DNA from: Lytechinus pictus
Lineage: Eukaryota; Echinodermata; Echinoidea; Temnopleuroida; Toxopneustidae
Length of the DNA: 64,000 nucleotides
Assembly: GCF_037042905.1 (NCBI RefSeq)
Contig: NC_087247.1
Location: 56,319,920-56,383,919, forward strand
Direction of reading: 5' to 3'
Shown piece by piece: positions 20,588 to 32,082 of this stretch. A program made the translations under genes and the position numbers. The first letter of the stretch is position 1. Each line of letters opens with the position of its first letter. The notes below the pieces were generated by a model, which ran no database searches, was not told where the DNA came from, and saw only the letters and a list, made by a program, of their open reading frames with translations.

Positions 20588-23500
20588 GTAGGGAAGAATA
20601 TGTTCTCTACGATTTAATAAGATTTTTACGTATTTAGTATTATAGATCAGGCTAACGTTAGACCAATGTAGGATGAACGAGGATGTGCCAGTATTTAGTT
20701 TAGGGCAGTATGGTTGGAACTACCCCTTATGTAACCCAGAGAGCTCCGGCCCGCGTAGCGGGCCGGAGCCCAGACGCTCAGTGTGCAAACGGGCATTCAG
20801 GTGAGAGTACCGTGAAGTTTGGTCAAAATAATTTTGATCATAAATAATTAAAACAGAAATTAAGCACTTACCACGATTGTATGGATGATAGTCTAACGAG
20901 TGGCAGTTTCCTGACATCGAGGCACAGACTGGAACCTCAAAAAACGATCAGTTCTGTCGCGGTGGCTCTCCTTCTTTCAAAATTCATAGCAAAATGGCCG
21001 TTCGAGAGGGTGTAGGGCGCATGCGCGAATTTGACAAAGTCTATATGCGCTAGTGCTATACTAGCCTCGGTCTCGATCGGCCATTTTGTGTTGAATTCTG
21101 AAAGAGGAGAGCTACCGCGACAGAACTGATCGTTTTTTGAGGTTCCAGTCTGTGCCTCGATGTCAGGAAACTACCACTCGTTAGACTATCATCCATACAA
21201 TCGTGGTAAGTGCTTAATTTCTGTTTTAATTATTTATCATCAAAATTATTTTGACCAAACTTCACGGTACTCTCACCTGAATGCCCGTTTGCACACTGAG
21301 CGTCTGGGCTCCGGCCCGCTACGCGGGCCGGAGCTCTCTGGGTTACCCCTTATGCTTATCGACCACCTAATTTTCTAAGCATCGTATCTGCGAAAATATT
21401 CATCAGTTTTACCTAATTTTCGTCTCATTTGTGCAGAAAATTGAGCAGATCAGATTCCCATGTTTCGATCGGCGACTCCGATTCAATTCGCGTACCGGTA
21501 TATATCGGCGAACAACGAATACGACGATTTTACATTTGCTCATTTGCACCCTTTTGAAACTGACCACCCGCGATACACTAAGTTTACGGCCGATTCTTGT
21601 CGCGTTGGCGAAATATTTTGACTCTTCCAAATCAGTTCTATGATGTCAACATGCTAAATGATCGTCTCACTACTTCCACTGCGAGCTCCGGCACATGACT
21701 CGACGATTGAAGACGGATATTTGTTCTAAAGCCGTTTCCTATCGGAAACGGGACGGGGTTCGGGTCTAGTCAAAACAATTTTGATAAATTCTACTAAATG
21801 TTTACCTTTTCCCCTTCTTTTTCTCTCGTAAAATTGATTCTTCCCGTTCCTATGGACACTGCGTCTACTCTCCTGCGCGTATCGTTTGTAATACGCAATC
21901 ATTTTAATGTGCGCAAGGTGGTCGGTTTCAAAAGAGGTGGTCGATATGTGGTGGTCTCACTATACTTAGATAATTTGTTTTTCTGATTTCGAAACAGAAA
22001 AAGCATAAATGAAATATTGAGTGAAAATTGAGAGATTTAAAACAGAAAAAACTGTCATTTTTCAATATTTTGATTCAAGAATGAAATATGTAAAAACAGA
22101 AAACGGTTAATTTTTCCCTTTATTGAAATTTTCGTTTCCTTTTCTGTTTTGCATTCACGAAACAGAAAATTGAATTGAAATCTTGTTTCCTTTTTCTGTT
22201 TAGCCTTCATGAAACAAGACAATTGAGTGATTCTCGTTTCCTCTTTCCGTTTCCAAATCAGAAACATGAATTATCTGATCGGACCGCCGTCAAGGCAGCG
22301 GTGTGTCAAGGTGCAATTAGATAATTCCTTTTCCTTTGGCCATACGGAATATTGAAGACTGCTGAAGCTTTTGCAAAAGGGGCAGATCCAGTTCTAAGCG
22401 CCTATGGCTGGCCGGCCATGTGAAACCTTGATGTTAACAACTATCCATCTTGATTTTAAGTTATGGTTCTGCAAACATGTAGTATTTCCTCTCTATCTAC
22501 GCATCTTAGTTTTAATATATTGGTTTATGCTTTATTATATTTTTATAATCACACTTTTAGCCATACCTGTAGGTGGTTAGTTCCGGCTCCGCCCCTTTTG
22601 CAAAAGCTTTGGTCTTCAATATTCCGTTTGGCCAAAGGCAAAGGAATTATCTAATCATACCTTGACGGCAGTATGATCAGATAATTTGAAATGGAAAGAG
22701 GAAACGAGAAGGCGTGCTCAATTGTCTGTTTCATGAAGGCTAAACAGAAAATGGAAACAAGATTTCAATTCAATTTTCTGTTTCGTGAACGCGAAATGGA
22801 AAAAAGGAAACAAAAATTTCAATTCAATTTTGTGTTTTTCAAAGGAAAAACTAAAAATTGAAATATTGAAAAACAGTAAAACAGAAAAATTAACCGTTTT
22901 TCTGTTTTCCCGTGTTTACATATTTCATTCTTGAATCAAAATATTGAAAAATGACCGTGTTTCTGTTCTAAATCTAGAAAATAGTTCTCAATTCTCACTC
23001 AATATTTTGATTTTGCTTTTTCCGTTTTGAAATCAGAAAAACAAATTATCTAACGGTACCTTGATTCAAACGGCTGCACGCTGTCCATGTTGAACCATGC
23101 TATGGAAAATAAATCCTCTCGCATGCCTTAGGCTAGGATACGGTCACAACCCCAGAAATTAGCCTGCTTTTGTCAATTTCACCTGGGCACCACTGGTTTT
23201 TGGGCATCGCTTGGTCGCCGCTCAAGATTTAGCGTGGAGTTGAAATTGATACACTCGGTCCCAAGGTGGTCGACATCTGGGCGCTGACGCAATTGAGCGG
23301 TCACTGTCGAACGATTTAGGTCAAAAAATGAACTCGTTGAATCAAAGGCTGTCGAGCGGTCAACGGCTGGTCGCGGCCACTATAAGATCGGTCGATGATC
23401 TCGCAGCGAATTCAAGACTGGCCAGGCAATTACTTAAAAATAGGCCGGTGGCTGGTAGGCCGTAGTGTGATCACTGCTTGGATGCCAAACAGAAAAGTTC

Positions 23501-25904
23501 CCCCGATTTGACCCAGATTTGGCCTTGAGTAATGGGTAATCAACAGGGCATTGCTCGGCCAGGGATAATTCTTTACAGCCTGCTCGACTTCCAGTGGCGC
23601 CCGTGCAGCTACATGTGGGCTACTAATCGGTCGGTCGCCGCTCTGAGTTGTGATAGAAGCCCAAGTAATTTGCATGAAATACTGCTGATTTCTCTGGTCC
23701 AAAGGCTAAATGAGATTGAATTAGGCAGAGCTTAGACTCAGAGAACCATACCTGTATTTGTTGCATTTCTACTTCTATTAAATGTACATGGCATGTTGCT
23801 ACATGTATATTATAATGTACTTGGTAAACTGTTAAATACCAGCTCATGACCTGGATCATGGATTGCATTGTTTTTTTTCCAGTGGATCTATTAAAAATCA
23901 CAATTCAAGAGATTCAAAAGATTATTAAAGATATTGAAGTTGGTGCTTATCTCATTGAATATTAAATCATGTCATTTGAGTTAAAATGACCTGGGCTCCG
24001 TAACACAAAGATTAGCGATCAATCGCTAAATGAACTGACCAATCAATATCTATGTCGTACATGCATTTGGTTTAAAATACTGACCAGGGACCAATCAGTG
24101 CAGTTCTGTCATATTTGCAATTCATCACAAACATTTGTGTCACGGAGCCCAGATCAAAATGGAAAGTATGCACTGGCTTATTCATGAAAAATGTTCAGTA
24201 CCGCTAATGATGTACATGTAGGATGTGCTTCCATGAATATATATTTAATGTCTTTAGTCAGTTGTATGTGTAGTCTTACAGAAGTAAAAATTTTTTTCAC
24301 ATTTTATCTTTCTTGATGTAGAAAAATAAGTAATGTGGGCAGGCCTTACTCAACAGGGAAATGTGAATGTAGAATATCTGATACAGCATGTAATCACTGG
24401 TAAGTTATAAAGGAGGAAAGTTCAAAACTATTTTTTTCTTATTATATTTTGTTGTCTGTGTCCCTCCTTCTCCATCTCTGTCCTTTTCTCACTTTCTCTC
24501 ATACATGTAGTCTCTGCATTTCTCTACTCACTTTCTACTTCTCTCTTACCCTCCCCTTTCCCTTACTCCATCTCTATTTCACTTTCTCTGCTCTGATTAA
24601 ACAGTTTCTTTCCAGGGATTATCTTTATTTTGTAGGGTAATGCCTTTATTTAAATTCAAGATTTCTTATTGGGGCTTATCTATGAAATAAGACTACATGT
24701 AGCTACATGGAAGTTAAATTTGCTATTAGCTTCTACATTAAAAAAAAGTAAAATTAATTTCTTTATAGCCCAATTTCAGAGCAATCAAGATGTTGTGGAG
24801 CTCTCTCATCAAATGTGAGAGAAGATAACTTGTAAAGATTTTTTTTTATAGAAAGGGTGGTATGGGCATGTCCAAGGCAGGGGAGAACTGTTTTGGTGCA
24901 TACATTTTTTTTCCAAAACATGTGTCACAGAATTTGTGTAAGAAAATCTGAAGCTGTCAAATGAAAAAAATGGACCAGCAAACAAAATGCACAATCCATA
25001 GCCTATCTTATTTTGTCAATAGGCCAAATGGCAATCCCTTTAATATCAATAAGTACTAAGTAGAACATCAGATGATGTCTATGAATCTTGTTTGCAATGC
25101 AGATAATTTAGACTATAGATTTGAGTATTGTTATAGACAAAAATGCAAATGAATTATTAAAGCTTTTCATCTAATTTCATCTCTTCATCTGAGTTCTCCA
25201 AGCTCTCAAGACTAGCATTCAAGAACGTGATGCATTGTATTTAAATGTAATTCTCTTTGTTTCACTTTTTCAGTGGGAACAATGTTGGATACACAATACT
25301 TATTCCATGTGTGCCATGTCTTCAGTCTTGTAACAATGGTCATTTATGGATCTTTAACAGTACTGTAGTATGGGCAGAGGGAAAGCTAGATAAATCAGGT
25401 GAGAACAATTTAACAGAGAAGTCCTTTTATTGTTGTCTTGTTTACCCAAGTCTGTAGGCAAAATAGTGCAAAGAAAATAATATTATGTCTTGTCAATAGC
25501 AGATTTTTATGTTCAAAATACATTGGTCACGTTTTACAATACAGTTACTTTCTGTGTACATTGATACTCTGCAAAACCATGTAAGAAATTTGTGTATAAT
25601 GTGTTTAATCGATCACATGAGAGCAGTTATTTAAGCAGTTGTTAGCTCTAAATGTAAGCTGAATAACAAACATTTACTCTCAGAGAAAAAAACAACCACA
25701 AAGCATTTTCTTTAATACACGTATCAAAAGCTTTTTTATATAGGTGGTTCCAAAAACTACAGTTTATTTACACACTTTTCACATCTCTTTATTTTTGTAG
25801 GAAGTGATGTGTTGAGGTGGGACAGTTTGCCAGAATGTCCAGATGATGACAACAGCCAAGATTCTTTCCTTGAAGATATGGATGATATTGAGTGTATCCG
25901 GTGA
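20445..25904 (+). CDS. FAM72: FAM72 family protein, complete four-exon gene
   Basis: The four coding exons are 20445-20587, 24322-24399, 25274-25398 and 25801-25904. All junctions are GT/AG with matching phases, and the joined frame is 149 codons plus stop, the usual length of vertebrate FAM72. Recognisable family features are RGMKAVLLADT (residues 25-35), a cysteine set C15-x2-C18, C71-x2-C74, C86-x2-C89 and C93, the SCNNGHLWIF block (92-101), a tryptophan at 122 in LRWDSLPE, and an acidic tail ending ECIR. In vertebrates FAM72A is a small zinc-binding-type nuclear protein that binds the uracil glycosylase UNG2 through this tryptophan region and lowers its level. The same role here is inference. 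Intron 1 (3.7 kb) holds a MULE-like palindrome, a 1.1-kb palindrome and a MITE. A polyadenylation signal lies at 26069-26074. Confidence 0.93.
20732..21345. mobile_element. MULE-like fold-back element carrying two outward ATG-exon-donor units
   Basis: Long inverted repeats of about 250 bases start TAACCCAGAGAGCTCCGG. An exact 9-bp duplication CCCCTTATG (20723-20731 and 21346-21354) flanks them, as in Mutator-like elements. Each arm carries a GC hairpin (CTCCGGCCCGC...GCGGGCCGGAG). Further in, pointing outward, each arm has a start codon (20917 on minus, 21160 on plus) opening MSGN.HSLDYHPYNR, cut after one further base by the donor GTAAGT. The 80-base centre has GCGCATGCGC (21017-21026), a match to the NRF1 consensus, and each arm has an AAAATGGCCG word. 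It looks like a bidirectional promoter with first exons. It lies in FAM72 intron 1. Confidence 0.82.
21965..23055. repeat. 1.1-kb palindromic element in FAM72 intron 1
   Basis: The outer ends TTAGATAATTTGTTTTTCTGATTTCGAAAC and GTTTTGAAATCAGAAAAACAAATTATCTAA are inverted. Both arms are full of CAGAAAA/TTTTCTGTTT words. An inner pair (AATTATCTGATC..CCGTCAAGG with TTGACGGCAGTATGATCAGATAATT, and GCAAAAGGGGC with GCCCCTTTTGC) brackets a centre near 22500. The target duplication was not identified and the class is unknown. Confidence 0.75.
23056..23990. other. FAM72 intron 1, unassigned part
   Basis: A moderately GC-rich block (23140-23720) contains repeated short words such as GGTCGCCGCTC, GTCGAGCGGTCAACGG and GGCCGGTGGCTGG. 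No exon with splice support and no delimited element was found. The frames at 23430-23702 and 23532-23735 overlap on opposite strands and are not called. Confidence 0.4.
23991..24152. mobile_element. Small palindromic MITE in FAM72 intron 1
   Basis: It begins CTGGGCTCCGTAACACAAAG and ends CTTTGTGTCACGGAGCCCAG in its mirrored form (ATTTGTGTCACGGAGCCCAG). The interior has ACTGACCAATCA and its counterpart GGACCAATCAGTGCAG. No clear target duplication. It ends 170 bases upstream of exon 2. Confidence 0.65.
24322..24399 (+). CDS. FAM72: FAM72 exon 2
   Basis: A 78-base exon between acceptor TTGATGTAG and donor GTAAGT (24400-24405), entering in phase 2 and leaving in phase 2. It encodes the central GRPYSTGKCECRISDTAC segment (residues 54-71), which corresponds to the 'GRCY..K.CKCKL.D.AC' part of vertebrate FAM72. 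It is too short to appear as an open frame with its own ATG. Confidence 0.9.
25274..25398 (+). CDS. FAM72: FAM72 exon 3
   Basis: A 125-base exon after TTTTTCAG and before donor GTGAGA (25399-25404). It encodes GNNVGYTILIPCVPC and the SCNNGHLWIF block, the most conserved part of the family. Confidence 0.93.
25801..25904 (+). CDS. FAM72: FAM72 exon 4 (terminal)
   Basis: A 104-base exon after ATTTTTGTAG that completes the glycine codon split by intron 3. It encodes SDVLRWDSLPE, an aspartate/glutamate-rich tail and the C-terminal ECIR, then TGA at 25902-25904. Trp122 aligns with the tryptophan that vertebrate FAM72A uses for UNG2 binding (family knowledge). Confidence 0.93.
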
Positions 25905-26068
25905 TCTGTAGTCCAAGATTATGAAAATTAAATCAGCAGCTGCATAATGTTTGATCAAAATTGAATGAAACTTCTCTTGATCACTCTTATTCAAAACTCC
26001 AATTTAATTGAACATGATTTACCCAAAAGATTAGCCCTGGATTGAGCCAAATGATTAAACTTGAGTAT

Positions 26069-26074
26069 AATAAA
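26069..26074 (+). terminator. Polyadenylation signal AATAAA of FAM72
   Basis: The first AATAAA downstream of the FAM72 stop codon, 165 bases after it, within AT-rich DNA. Cleavage would be expected 10-30 bases further on. Other A/T-rich signals exist, so usage is inferred. Confidence 0.55.
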
Positions 26075-26089
26075 CAGATTTATGATTTA

Positions 26090-27524
26090 TCCTGGGTTTG
26101 GATAGTAAATCATAATCTCTATGTTAACCAGTTACCAGTTAACTTTTTGGTACATGCTTGTTGACACATACACAAAAAAAGCTTTTAAACAATAGTACAA
26201 ATAAAGAAAACATGATTTTTAAGGATTTGTGACTTTGTGTCATATTGGCATCACATTGAAACCATAATGACCAAACTGGAATTGGAATATGAGCATATAT
26301 GTGTGCATATTGATGGCAGGTAAAGCATCTCTTATCTACCCAGACACCCACTTGTAGGCAAATAGTAGAGTGTATGATGCCATGATGACAGGAGTTCTGA
26401 CACTATAAAGTGAATGAAAGGCTTAAGCACATCTTCTAATTCAGAGTTTAATGCATTGCAAAATGTTCAGTCAATGGCAATGCCCATTAACACATACACA
26501 CATTTAGCATGAAAGCTTTTAAGTGATGGAGGAAGTTATACACCTTCATTTGTTTCATTTTCCATGTTGGTTTCAGTATTTTGCTTTTCACTTTGTTAAG
26601 TATATAGTATAATGCCCCATTTACATTTGGTCTATGATTATTGTAGGGTGCCTGTAGGGTGATGCATATCATACAATCTCCTGAGGGTGGGGTATGATGA
26701 TCATGAGACTTTCTTATTGAGTCATGATTTTCAGATTTTTTTCAGCTGAGAGTTCTATAAATATTCGAAATCGTAAGATTGTACATGTAGCCCTGAAACA
26801 CATTGTAGTCTTTGGCCCTATACAATGTCCAGCTTATGAAATCACATGCTAAAAGTAAATAATGTAAACATAAAAACTATAGCCCTTGGCCAACTACAAT
26901 GCAAAAAAATATTGTAAATTATACAACACATGGATAGATCCTTGACAGCTGATTGGATGAAAGCGTGTCACATGACATTCAGATGAATCAGCTATAGCAC
27001 GCTAAGATATGCTAGCCGTGCTATAGTCGACTATTGCACACTCGTGCTATGGTCGACTATAGCACGCTGATCGAAGTAAATGAGCCAGCACTGCAAGATC
27101 CCTTGGCACTCTGAACCCATGGACATGCCCCGTACACGTTAAGCAAATTAGCGGTATACGCGCATAATCACGTTTTCGTTTCTCTGACCGATGTACGTAG
27201 CACTGCGCATACACGTTGCTAAGCTGAACACAATGCGCGTATTTACGTTGCTAAGCTAATTATTCCCAGGGTACGCTGAAACTTGGATTTCCTTCTGGAT
27301 TTTATGGAATTCGTTCACAAATTGGACTTCATGGATCAATGACTTTATGGATCTATGTTGAAAGTACTTGATTCTCCTTGGATTACTGGAGTAAATCTAC
27401 TCGACGATCAAAAGACAACATTGTAAGCAAAATAAGACCTAACGCGCGTTAGTCATAGACTAGACCTATAGATCTAGCCTATCTAGATCTAGTCTAAACT
27501 GTAAGCTATCGGTGTTGTATAAAA
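26090..27524. other. Intergenic DNA downstream of FAM72
   Basis: Mostly AT-rich DNA without exons. At 26990-27065 a cluster of GCTATAGC / GTCGACTATAGCACGCT words forms imperfect dyads. At 27135-27250 three ACGTTGCTAAGCT-type units repeat (CACGTTGCTAAGCTGAACAC, TTTACGTTGCTAAGCTAATTA). No delimited element. Confidence 0.4.
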
Positions 27525-27684
27525 CAAATATTCAATGTTGTATTCGTGCGACGTTCCGAATATTACATTCGTTGCAAGTTGAAAAAGTCTATTCAACTCC
27601 GCTTCGCGTCGTTGAATAGACTGTTTCAACTTGCACACTCATGCAATATTCGGAACGATCGCACTCATCAACATTGAATATTTG
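27525..27684. mobile_element. Palindromic MITE with CAAATATTCAATGTTG termini
   Basis: The left end CAAATATTCAATGTTG and right end CAACATTGAATATTTG are exact inverted copies. The arms continue as 'cgttccgaatatt', 'gcaagttgaaa' and 'gtctattcaac', and meet at a centre CCGCTTCGCGTCG. About 160 bp, no coding capacity. A target duplication was not resolved. Confidence 0.75.
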
Positions 27685-28374
27685 TATACTATTCCATTAT
27701 ATGATGATCATACATGTACATGAAGCTAATGTAAATGAGTCATTATATTCAGGAGATTCAAGCTGTTAAGGTCGTATCAATGAATAAATTTAACAATTTA
27801 CATGTATGATGAAGTTAATTTTGTACATAGCCAGCAGAGAAATAGTAACAAGATTTACATAGAAATTCCACTTGACTTCAATTTAAAAGCAATGTGTGAA
27901 TTTATTTTTGTAAAATGTGTAATTCTAGCAGAGCCTTCTAATCTTTGAACAGCAATATAAGGAGAATATCAAATTTTTGTGTGATTTATTTACATAAATT
28001 TATTCAGGTCATGGTGTAAAGTGAAGTTGGGTTAGTCTAGTACAGTAATTGTAGTTAACTTCTTTTCTCAACCTCTGTTCTGCAATTTAATTGAATGTTC
28101 ACTTGTTAACAAGTTTTTCTTGATTTGTCCAAGATATCATATTAATTGTATGATTGAGGTTAAGTTTTAACTAGGTTGTATGTGTTAATGCATTATTAAT
28201 TTTATGATTTTTTTAAGGCCACTTCATTGCAAAATGAATATGATCAATTGGTCAGGATAATGTAGGAGCTGTGAGATCCTTCACAATGGATTTAAGAGCT
28301 TTTATTACTATTGTAATATTGTAGGAATAGAGACCTGGCTTATCAGAAGCAAAAATTTAAATTGATAACTGATA

Positions 28375-28760
28375 ATGTGCACCAAAGGAAAGCTGATATT
28401 ACAACTGTACCAGTTTCATGCAAGCACAGACACATCACCCCGATATTTAAAACTCTTCACTGGTAGCCCAGGAAGGAATGCAGTCTTTAAAATCCTTCTT
28501 TTGATCTTTCGCAATGGAACGTCCCCCACTTACAATAAGTCTTTGATACATGTAGCTTCCAACCCCCCGAGAACCTTACGATCCTCATCTAATCTTTTAC
28601 AAATTCCAGCTTCTAAGAATTCATGGGGGATGGGCCTTCGCTCAGGCAGTGCCAGACCTGTGGAATTCTCTTCCACAGAGTTTAAAAACCCAGTCTTCAG
28701 TGACCATCTTCAAGGGCAACCTGAAAACATCCCTGTATAAGAGTGATTTTTGACAGACAT
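28375..28760 (+). pseudogene. 3' fragment of a CR1-type LINE ORF2
   Basis: The conceptual protein of 28375-28740 contains VFKILLLIFRNGTSPTY followed by an arginine/serine-rich stretch (NPPRTLRSSSNLLQIPAS). This corresponds to the C-terminal tail of CR1/L2-type non-LTR retrotransposon ORF2 proteins ('LHWLPV...FKILLL.FK...P.YL...RSS'). The 'GDRAF..A.P.LWNSLP' block that should follow is present only after frame changes (a 'RQCQTCGILF' reading in another frame), so the copy is frameshifted and dead. Only the 3' end is present. Confidence 0.7.
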
Positions 28761-29125
28761 TGACTTATTGTTCAAACATGTATTATATGTAATTTTTTGT
28801 TGCTCTGAAGCACCTTGAGCATCTAATCAAGATGGAAAGTGCGCTATACCGTGGTCTAGCGTCCTTTGGCGTTAATCCGCACTTTGCCACTCTCTACCCT
28901 GGTGCTAAATGGGTACCCGGTAGGATGCGAAAGATATTGTATGTTTGATTTTGCCAGCGCCATAATGAGGCTGGGATGAATGCAAGGAATGCTCCCCAGG
29001 GAGTGGAAATTGTGCACTTTTCGTGCGGGATTGAAATGAATCCAATGACCGGGGTAATAATATGCTGTAACGCGCTTTGAGCCATTCTGGGAAAAGCGCT
29101 TTATAAAAATTGGCTATTATTAGAC
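28761..29125 (+). repeat. LINE 3' tail and SINE-like body ending in GCGCTTTATAAA
   Basis: The stretch after the coding remnant has TGAAGCACCTTGAGCATCTAATCAAGATGGAAAGTGCGCTATA, the usual 3' end of CR1/L2-type elements. It continues with GTCCTTTGGCGTTAATCCGCACTTTGCCACTCTC, which is shared with the minus-strand SINE-like copy at 6926-7300. It ends AAGCGCTTTATAAAAATTGGCTATTATTAG. Two related elements may be fused here or share a tail. Confidence 0.6.
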
Positions 29126-30616
29126 AAGTCTTATGAATTATTATGTATTTGCTTCAGATACAGTCGATTTTGCAAAAAAAAATGAAATAAAATAAAGGCT
29201 TCATTGAACGACTCACCGTCCAGGGTTTTATGCCATATAGCCTTGTCATACCTATGTGAACAGACGTGATTAGTATGCAATTGTTTGTAGATAAATTGAC
29301 AAATTTCTTGATTTCTATGTTACAAATTCCCAAAATTGTAACATTATTTGCAAAGAAAATATAAGGGGAAGTATTTAGTGCTTAAATAGATAAACTCAAA
29401 ACTTTATACAGTAGTTTCATGATTTGACTTTTCTCTTATTCTGCCATGGCTGCTATGTCAGGCAAATCTGTCAAACCAATGTGCAAAATGGCAGCAAATT
29501 TGAATTAGTCAAGAAGTGCTAAAGCTGAAGAATTAAGCAATTGACCTGAAAATGTTATTTTTGTAGAACTTGTTTTCAAAAATGCAAACTCACAACTTTG
29601 GTATCCAACTAAATAATCACTAAATACATCAAAACTATTTTACATGTAGTCATAGAATTGCTTTTTGAGAAGTGCAATAAAGTCGATTTTTAGGCTTGCA
29701 AATTTGGGTAAGTAATGAAACTGAAAATTCACGCAACTTACAATGCCATATTCTGGTACTTCATAGCTTTCCTTTGTTTTGGTTTCTGATATGGTCTTGA
29801 GAGTAAAGTAAACTTTATTTCTGATGATATATTTTCATCTGTTCATGAAGTGTTTCATGCCCCATTGACATAATATGTAACAATTTGTGCAGTGATAATG
29901 TTGATGAAACCTGTGCATCTTTATATTCATGCCAAGTCCTGATATGTTTTTTTTTACTGCTAAAAAATTGGGCTACTTAGAGTAAAGACTACCAAAGTCT
30001 AGTGGTAATTTAGATATTTCTGTGAGAAGTTCACTTCTCTTTTATTACAAACTGCATTGTGTAGAAAAGATTATTTTTACAATCTTTTAACTTAATTATA
30101 TTTATATAGCATTTGTACATGTGTAAATATTCTCATAACAGTCTAAATTGAATACTTGTGAAAGGCCTAACAGCTCATATAATAAATTGATAAATAATCT
30201 ATTAATAAAACATGTGACATTTTATGGTTGCTATTTTTGTGGTTGCATTAAATAATCATGTAGAACAAGAATGAAATAGTATTTAAGAATACAGCTGCAT
30301 TAATCATTACCTCATGATGACTCATTTCACTTGAAAATCAATTTTGTACAATGTGTTGTGGGATAAATTGTACAGGGGTTAAACAATTACTTCAACCCTG
30401 AACAGAAGACAGTATGCCACCAATGATATAATTCAGTGGAAATTTGGTATCAGGTAAAAAATGCTATGAAAATTTCATATGCTTTGACTATTTGTTACAT
30501 CAGGGGGTGTTCTATAATGCTGTTAGTAAAGCTTTAACAATAAGTGTAAATTTTACAACCCAATTTAGATATTCAAACAATAACAAACAAGTCACATTAC
30601 CTAAGCCTGGCTAAGG
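29126..30616. other. Gene-free AT-rich intergenic stretch
   Basis: I see no exon, tandem array or delimited inverted repeat. No frame longer than 60 codons with plausible composition occurs. Confidence 0.45.
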
Positions 30617-30620
30617 TTAA

Positions 30621-31068
30621 CCACTTGACTGCTATAGACTATAATGCACACTGACCCCCCTGGTGCTACTGAATGGGACTAACAAGTTAGATCCATTGGG
30701 ACTACAACCAACAGCAACTTGAGGGAAAATGTAAATAATCACATCACTTTTCCCATCACTATTTCCAATATCCATTAAAAAAAAATCCTCCCCTTCTGAC
30801 ACAGATCCTTCAATAAAATTATCACTCCTATCGTCAAAAGTTTCATCAAATATCCTTCCGATTCGCTTCTCCACTGCGAGTCGCCATTTTGAACTGCGAC
30901 GCCGTTCACCTTCACTATGGGAAAGTGAATACAAACATAGTATATACATGTGCTGTTTTCATCGTAGGGGTATTAACAGCGCGGTGCTGACGCCTTAAAC
31001 ATAAGATAGGTCAAGCACATAATATTACATGCCCCGCACGTAATAATAAGTGCTACGTAGATAAGAGG
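30621..31068 (-). mobile_element. piggyBac-like remnant with TTAA flanks
   Basis: The left end CCACTTGACTGCTATAGAC follows TTAA (30617-30620). The right end, read inward on the minus strand, is CCTCTTATCTACGTAGCAC and abuts TTAA (31069-31072). The two termini match at about 11 of 19 positions, and 'TTAACC.CTT' is typical of piggyBac ends. On the minus strand a frame (30949-30632) encodes an acidic segment with RIGRIFDETFDDRSD and EGSVSEGEDFF, similar in style to the acidic N-terminus of piggyBac transposases. No catalytic domain remains. Confidence 0.5.
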
Positions 31069-31927
31069 TTAAATACAAAAACAATTTATGAGTCAAAGCA
31101 TTTTTGTGTAGAAATAAAAATAAACTAATGTAAAGACTTTGGCATTTTCTATTCTAGTTCATTCATAGATTCACACAGCTTCATGAGCAGTTACGTTTAT
31201 GAAACACGCCCATTATTGAAAAGCAAATGAACATAAAGAGCTAGGCAAAAATGGAGAAGGGAGAAGTAATCTTGTTGGATGAACACAGACACTAAAAAAA
31301 CTATTGAACTCAATTATGCTGACATTCAACAGGATTTTGATCTGAATGAAATGAAAGTCATTTTGGGTAAACCTATCTAGTGACTAGACCATTCCCATCA
31401 TTTTATCTACAATAAACTCTCAGATCTTTTGCTAAAAGAAATTTCATAGTTTTACATAATCTTAATCTTTAAATGAAATTAATGAATTGCACATGATTCT
31501 TGAAAAAAAAAAGTTTCAGGGACTAAATATTCTTAAATATATATACAAGAGTTGGCACAAAATTATTGTTTGATGGTAATGCTATCAGGCAAGATCACAG
31601 AATCGATAAAAAAAATGTTCTTTAACATCTCAAGGCAGCAATCTAAATTCTGTTGTTACATGTACTTCCATTGAAGTTTAAAATTCAAGAAATGGGGTTT
31701 ATCAGAGTGATAAAACATTAGTATCCCCATGAAAAAACAATGTCCAAGCCATCCATTTTGTCATAAGAAACCCCAGCTGAAACACAAACAATGTGTACTA
31801 TCAATTCTGTCAGTAAATATTAATGATCCTAATGAAGTACTGTTACATAAAGATATACTTGATATGGATTTCAGGATGAAGAGATTAATTACACATGTGA
31901 CCCACAAAATATGGTTATTTGGGTCAG

Positions 31928-31951
31928 ATATATATATATATATATATATAC
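31928..31951. repeat. AT dinucleotide microsatellite
   Basis: About 24 bases of alternating A and T directly left of the MITE at 31954-32082. Confidence 0.9.
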
Positions 31952-31953
31952 AC

Positions 31954-32082
31954 ATCATACCAGTTGAAACCTCTGCTACCGGCGGTTTCACGCCCAAACT
32001 TGAGGCGATCTTCAGGCAGACTGAAGTTCGCCACAAGTTCGGGCGTGAAACTGCCGGTAGCAGACGTTTCAACAGGTATGAT
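31954..32082. mobile_element. 129-bp fold-back MITE
   Basis: The left end ATCATACCAGTTGAAACCTCTG and right end CAACAGGTATGAT (with GCAGACGTTT before it) are inverted copies. The arms continue through CTACCGGCGGTTTCACGCCC and its complement to a centre with TCTTCAGGCAGACTGAAG. The terminal ATCATACC words are nearly perfect. Confidence 0.8.

Noticed and set aside
23430-23735. Opposed 90- and 67-codon frames in FAM72 intron 1
   Set aside because: They overlap on opposite strands, have no splice context and no recognisable protein family.
28375-28740. 121-codon frame considered as a host gene
   Set aside because: It matches the C-terminal tail of CR1-type retrotransposon proteins and is frameshifted.
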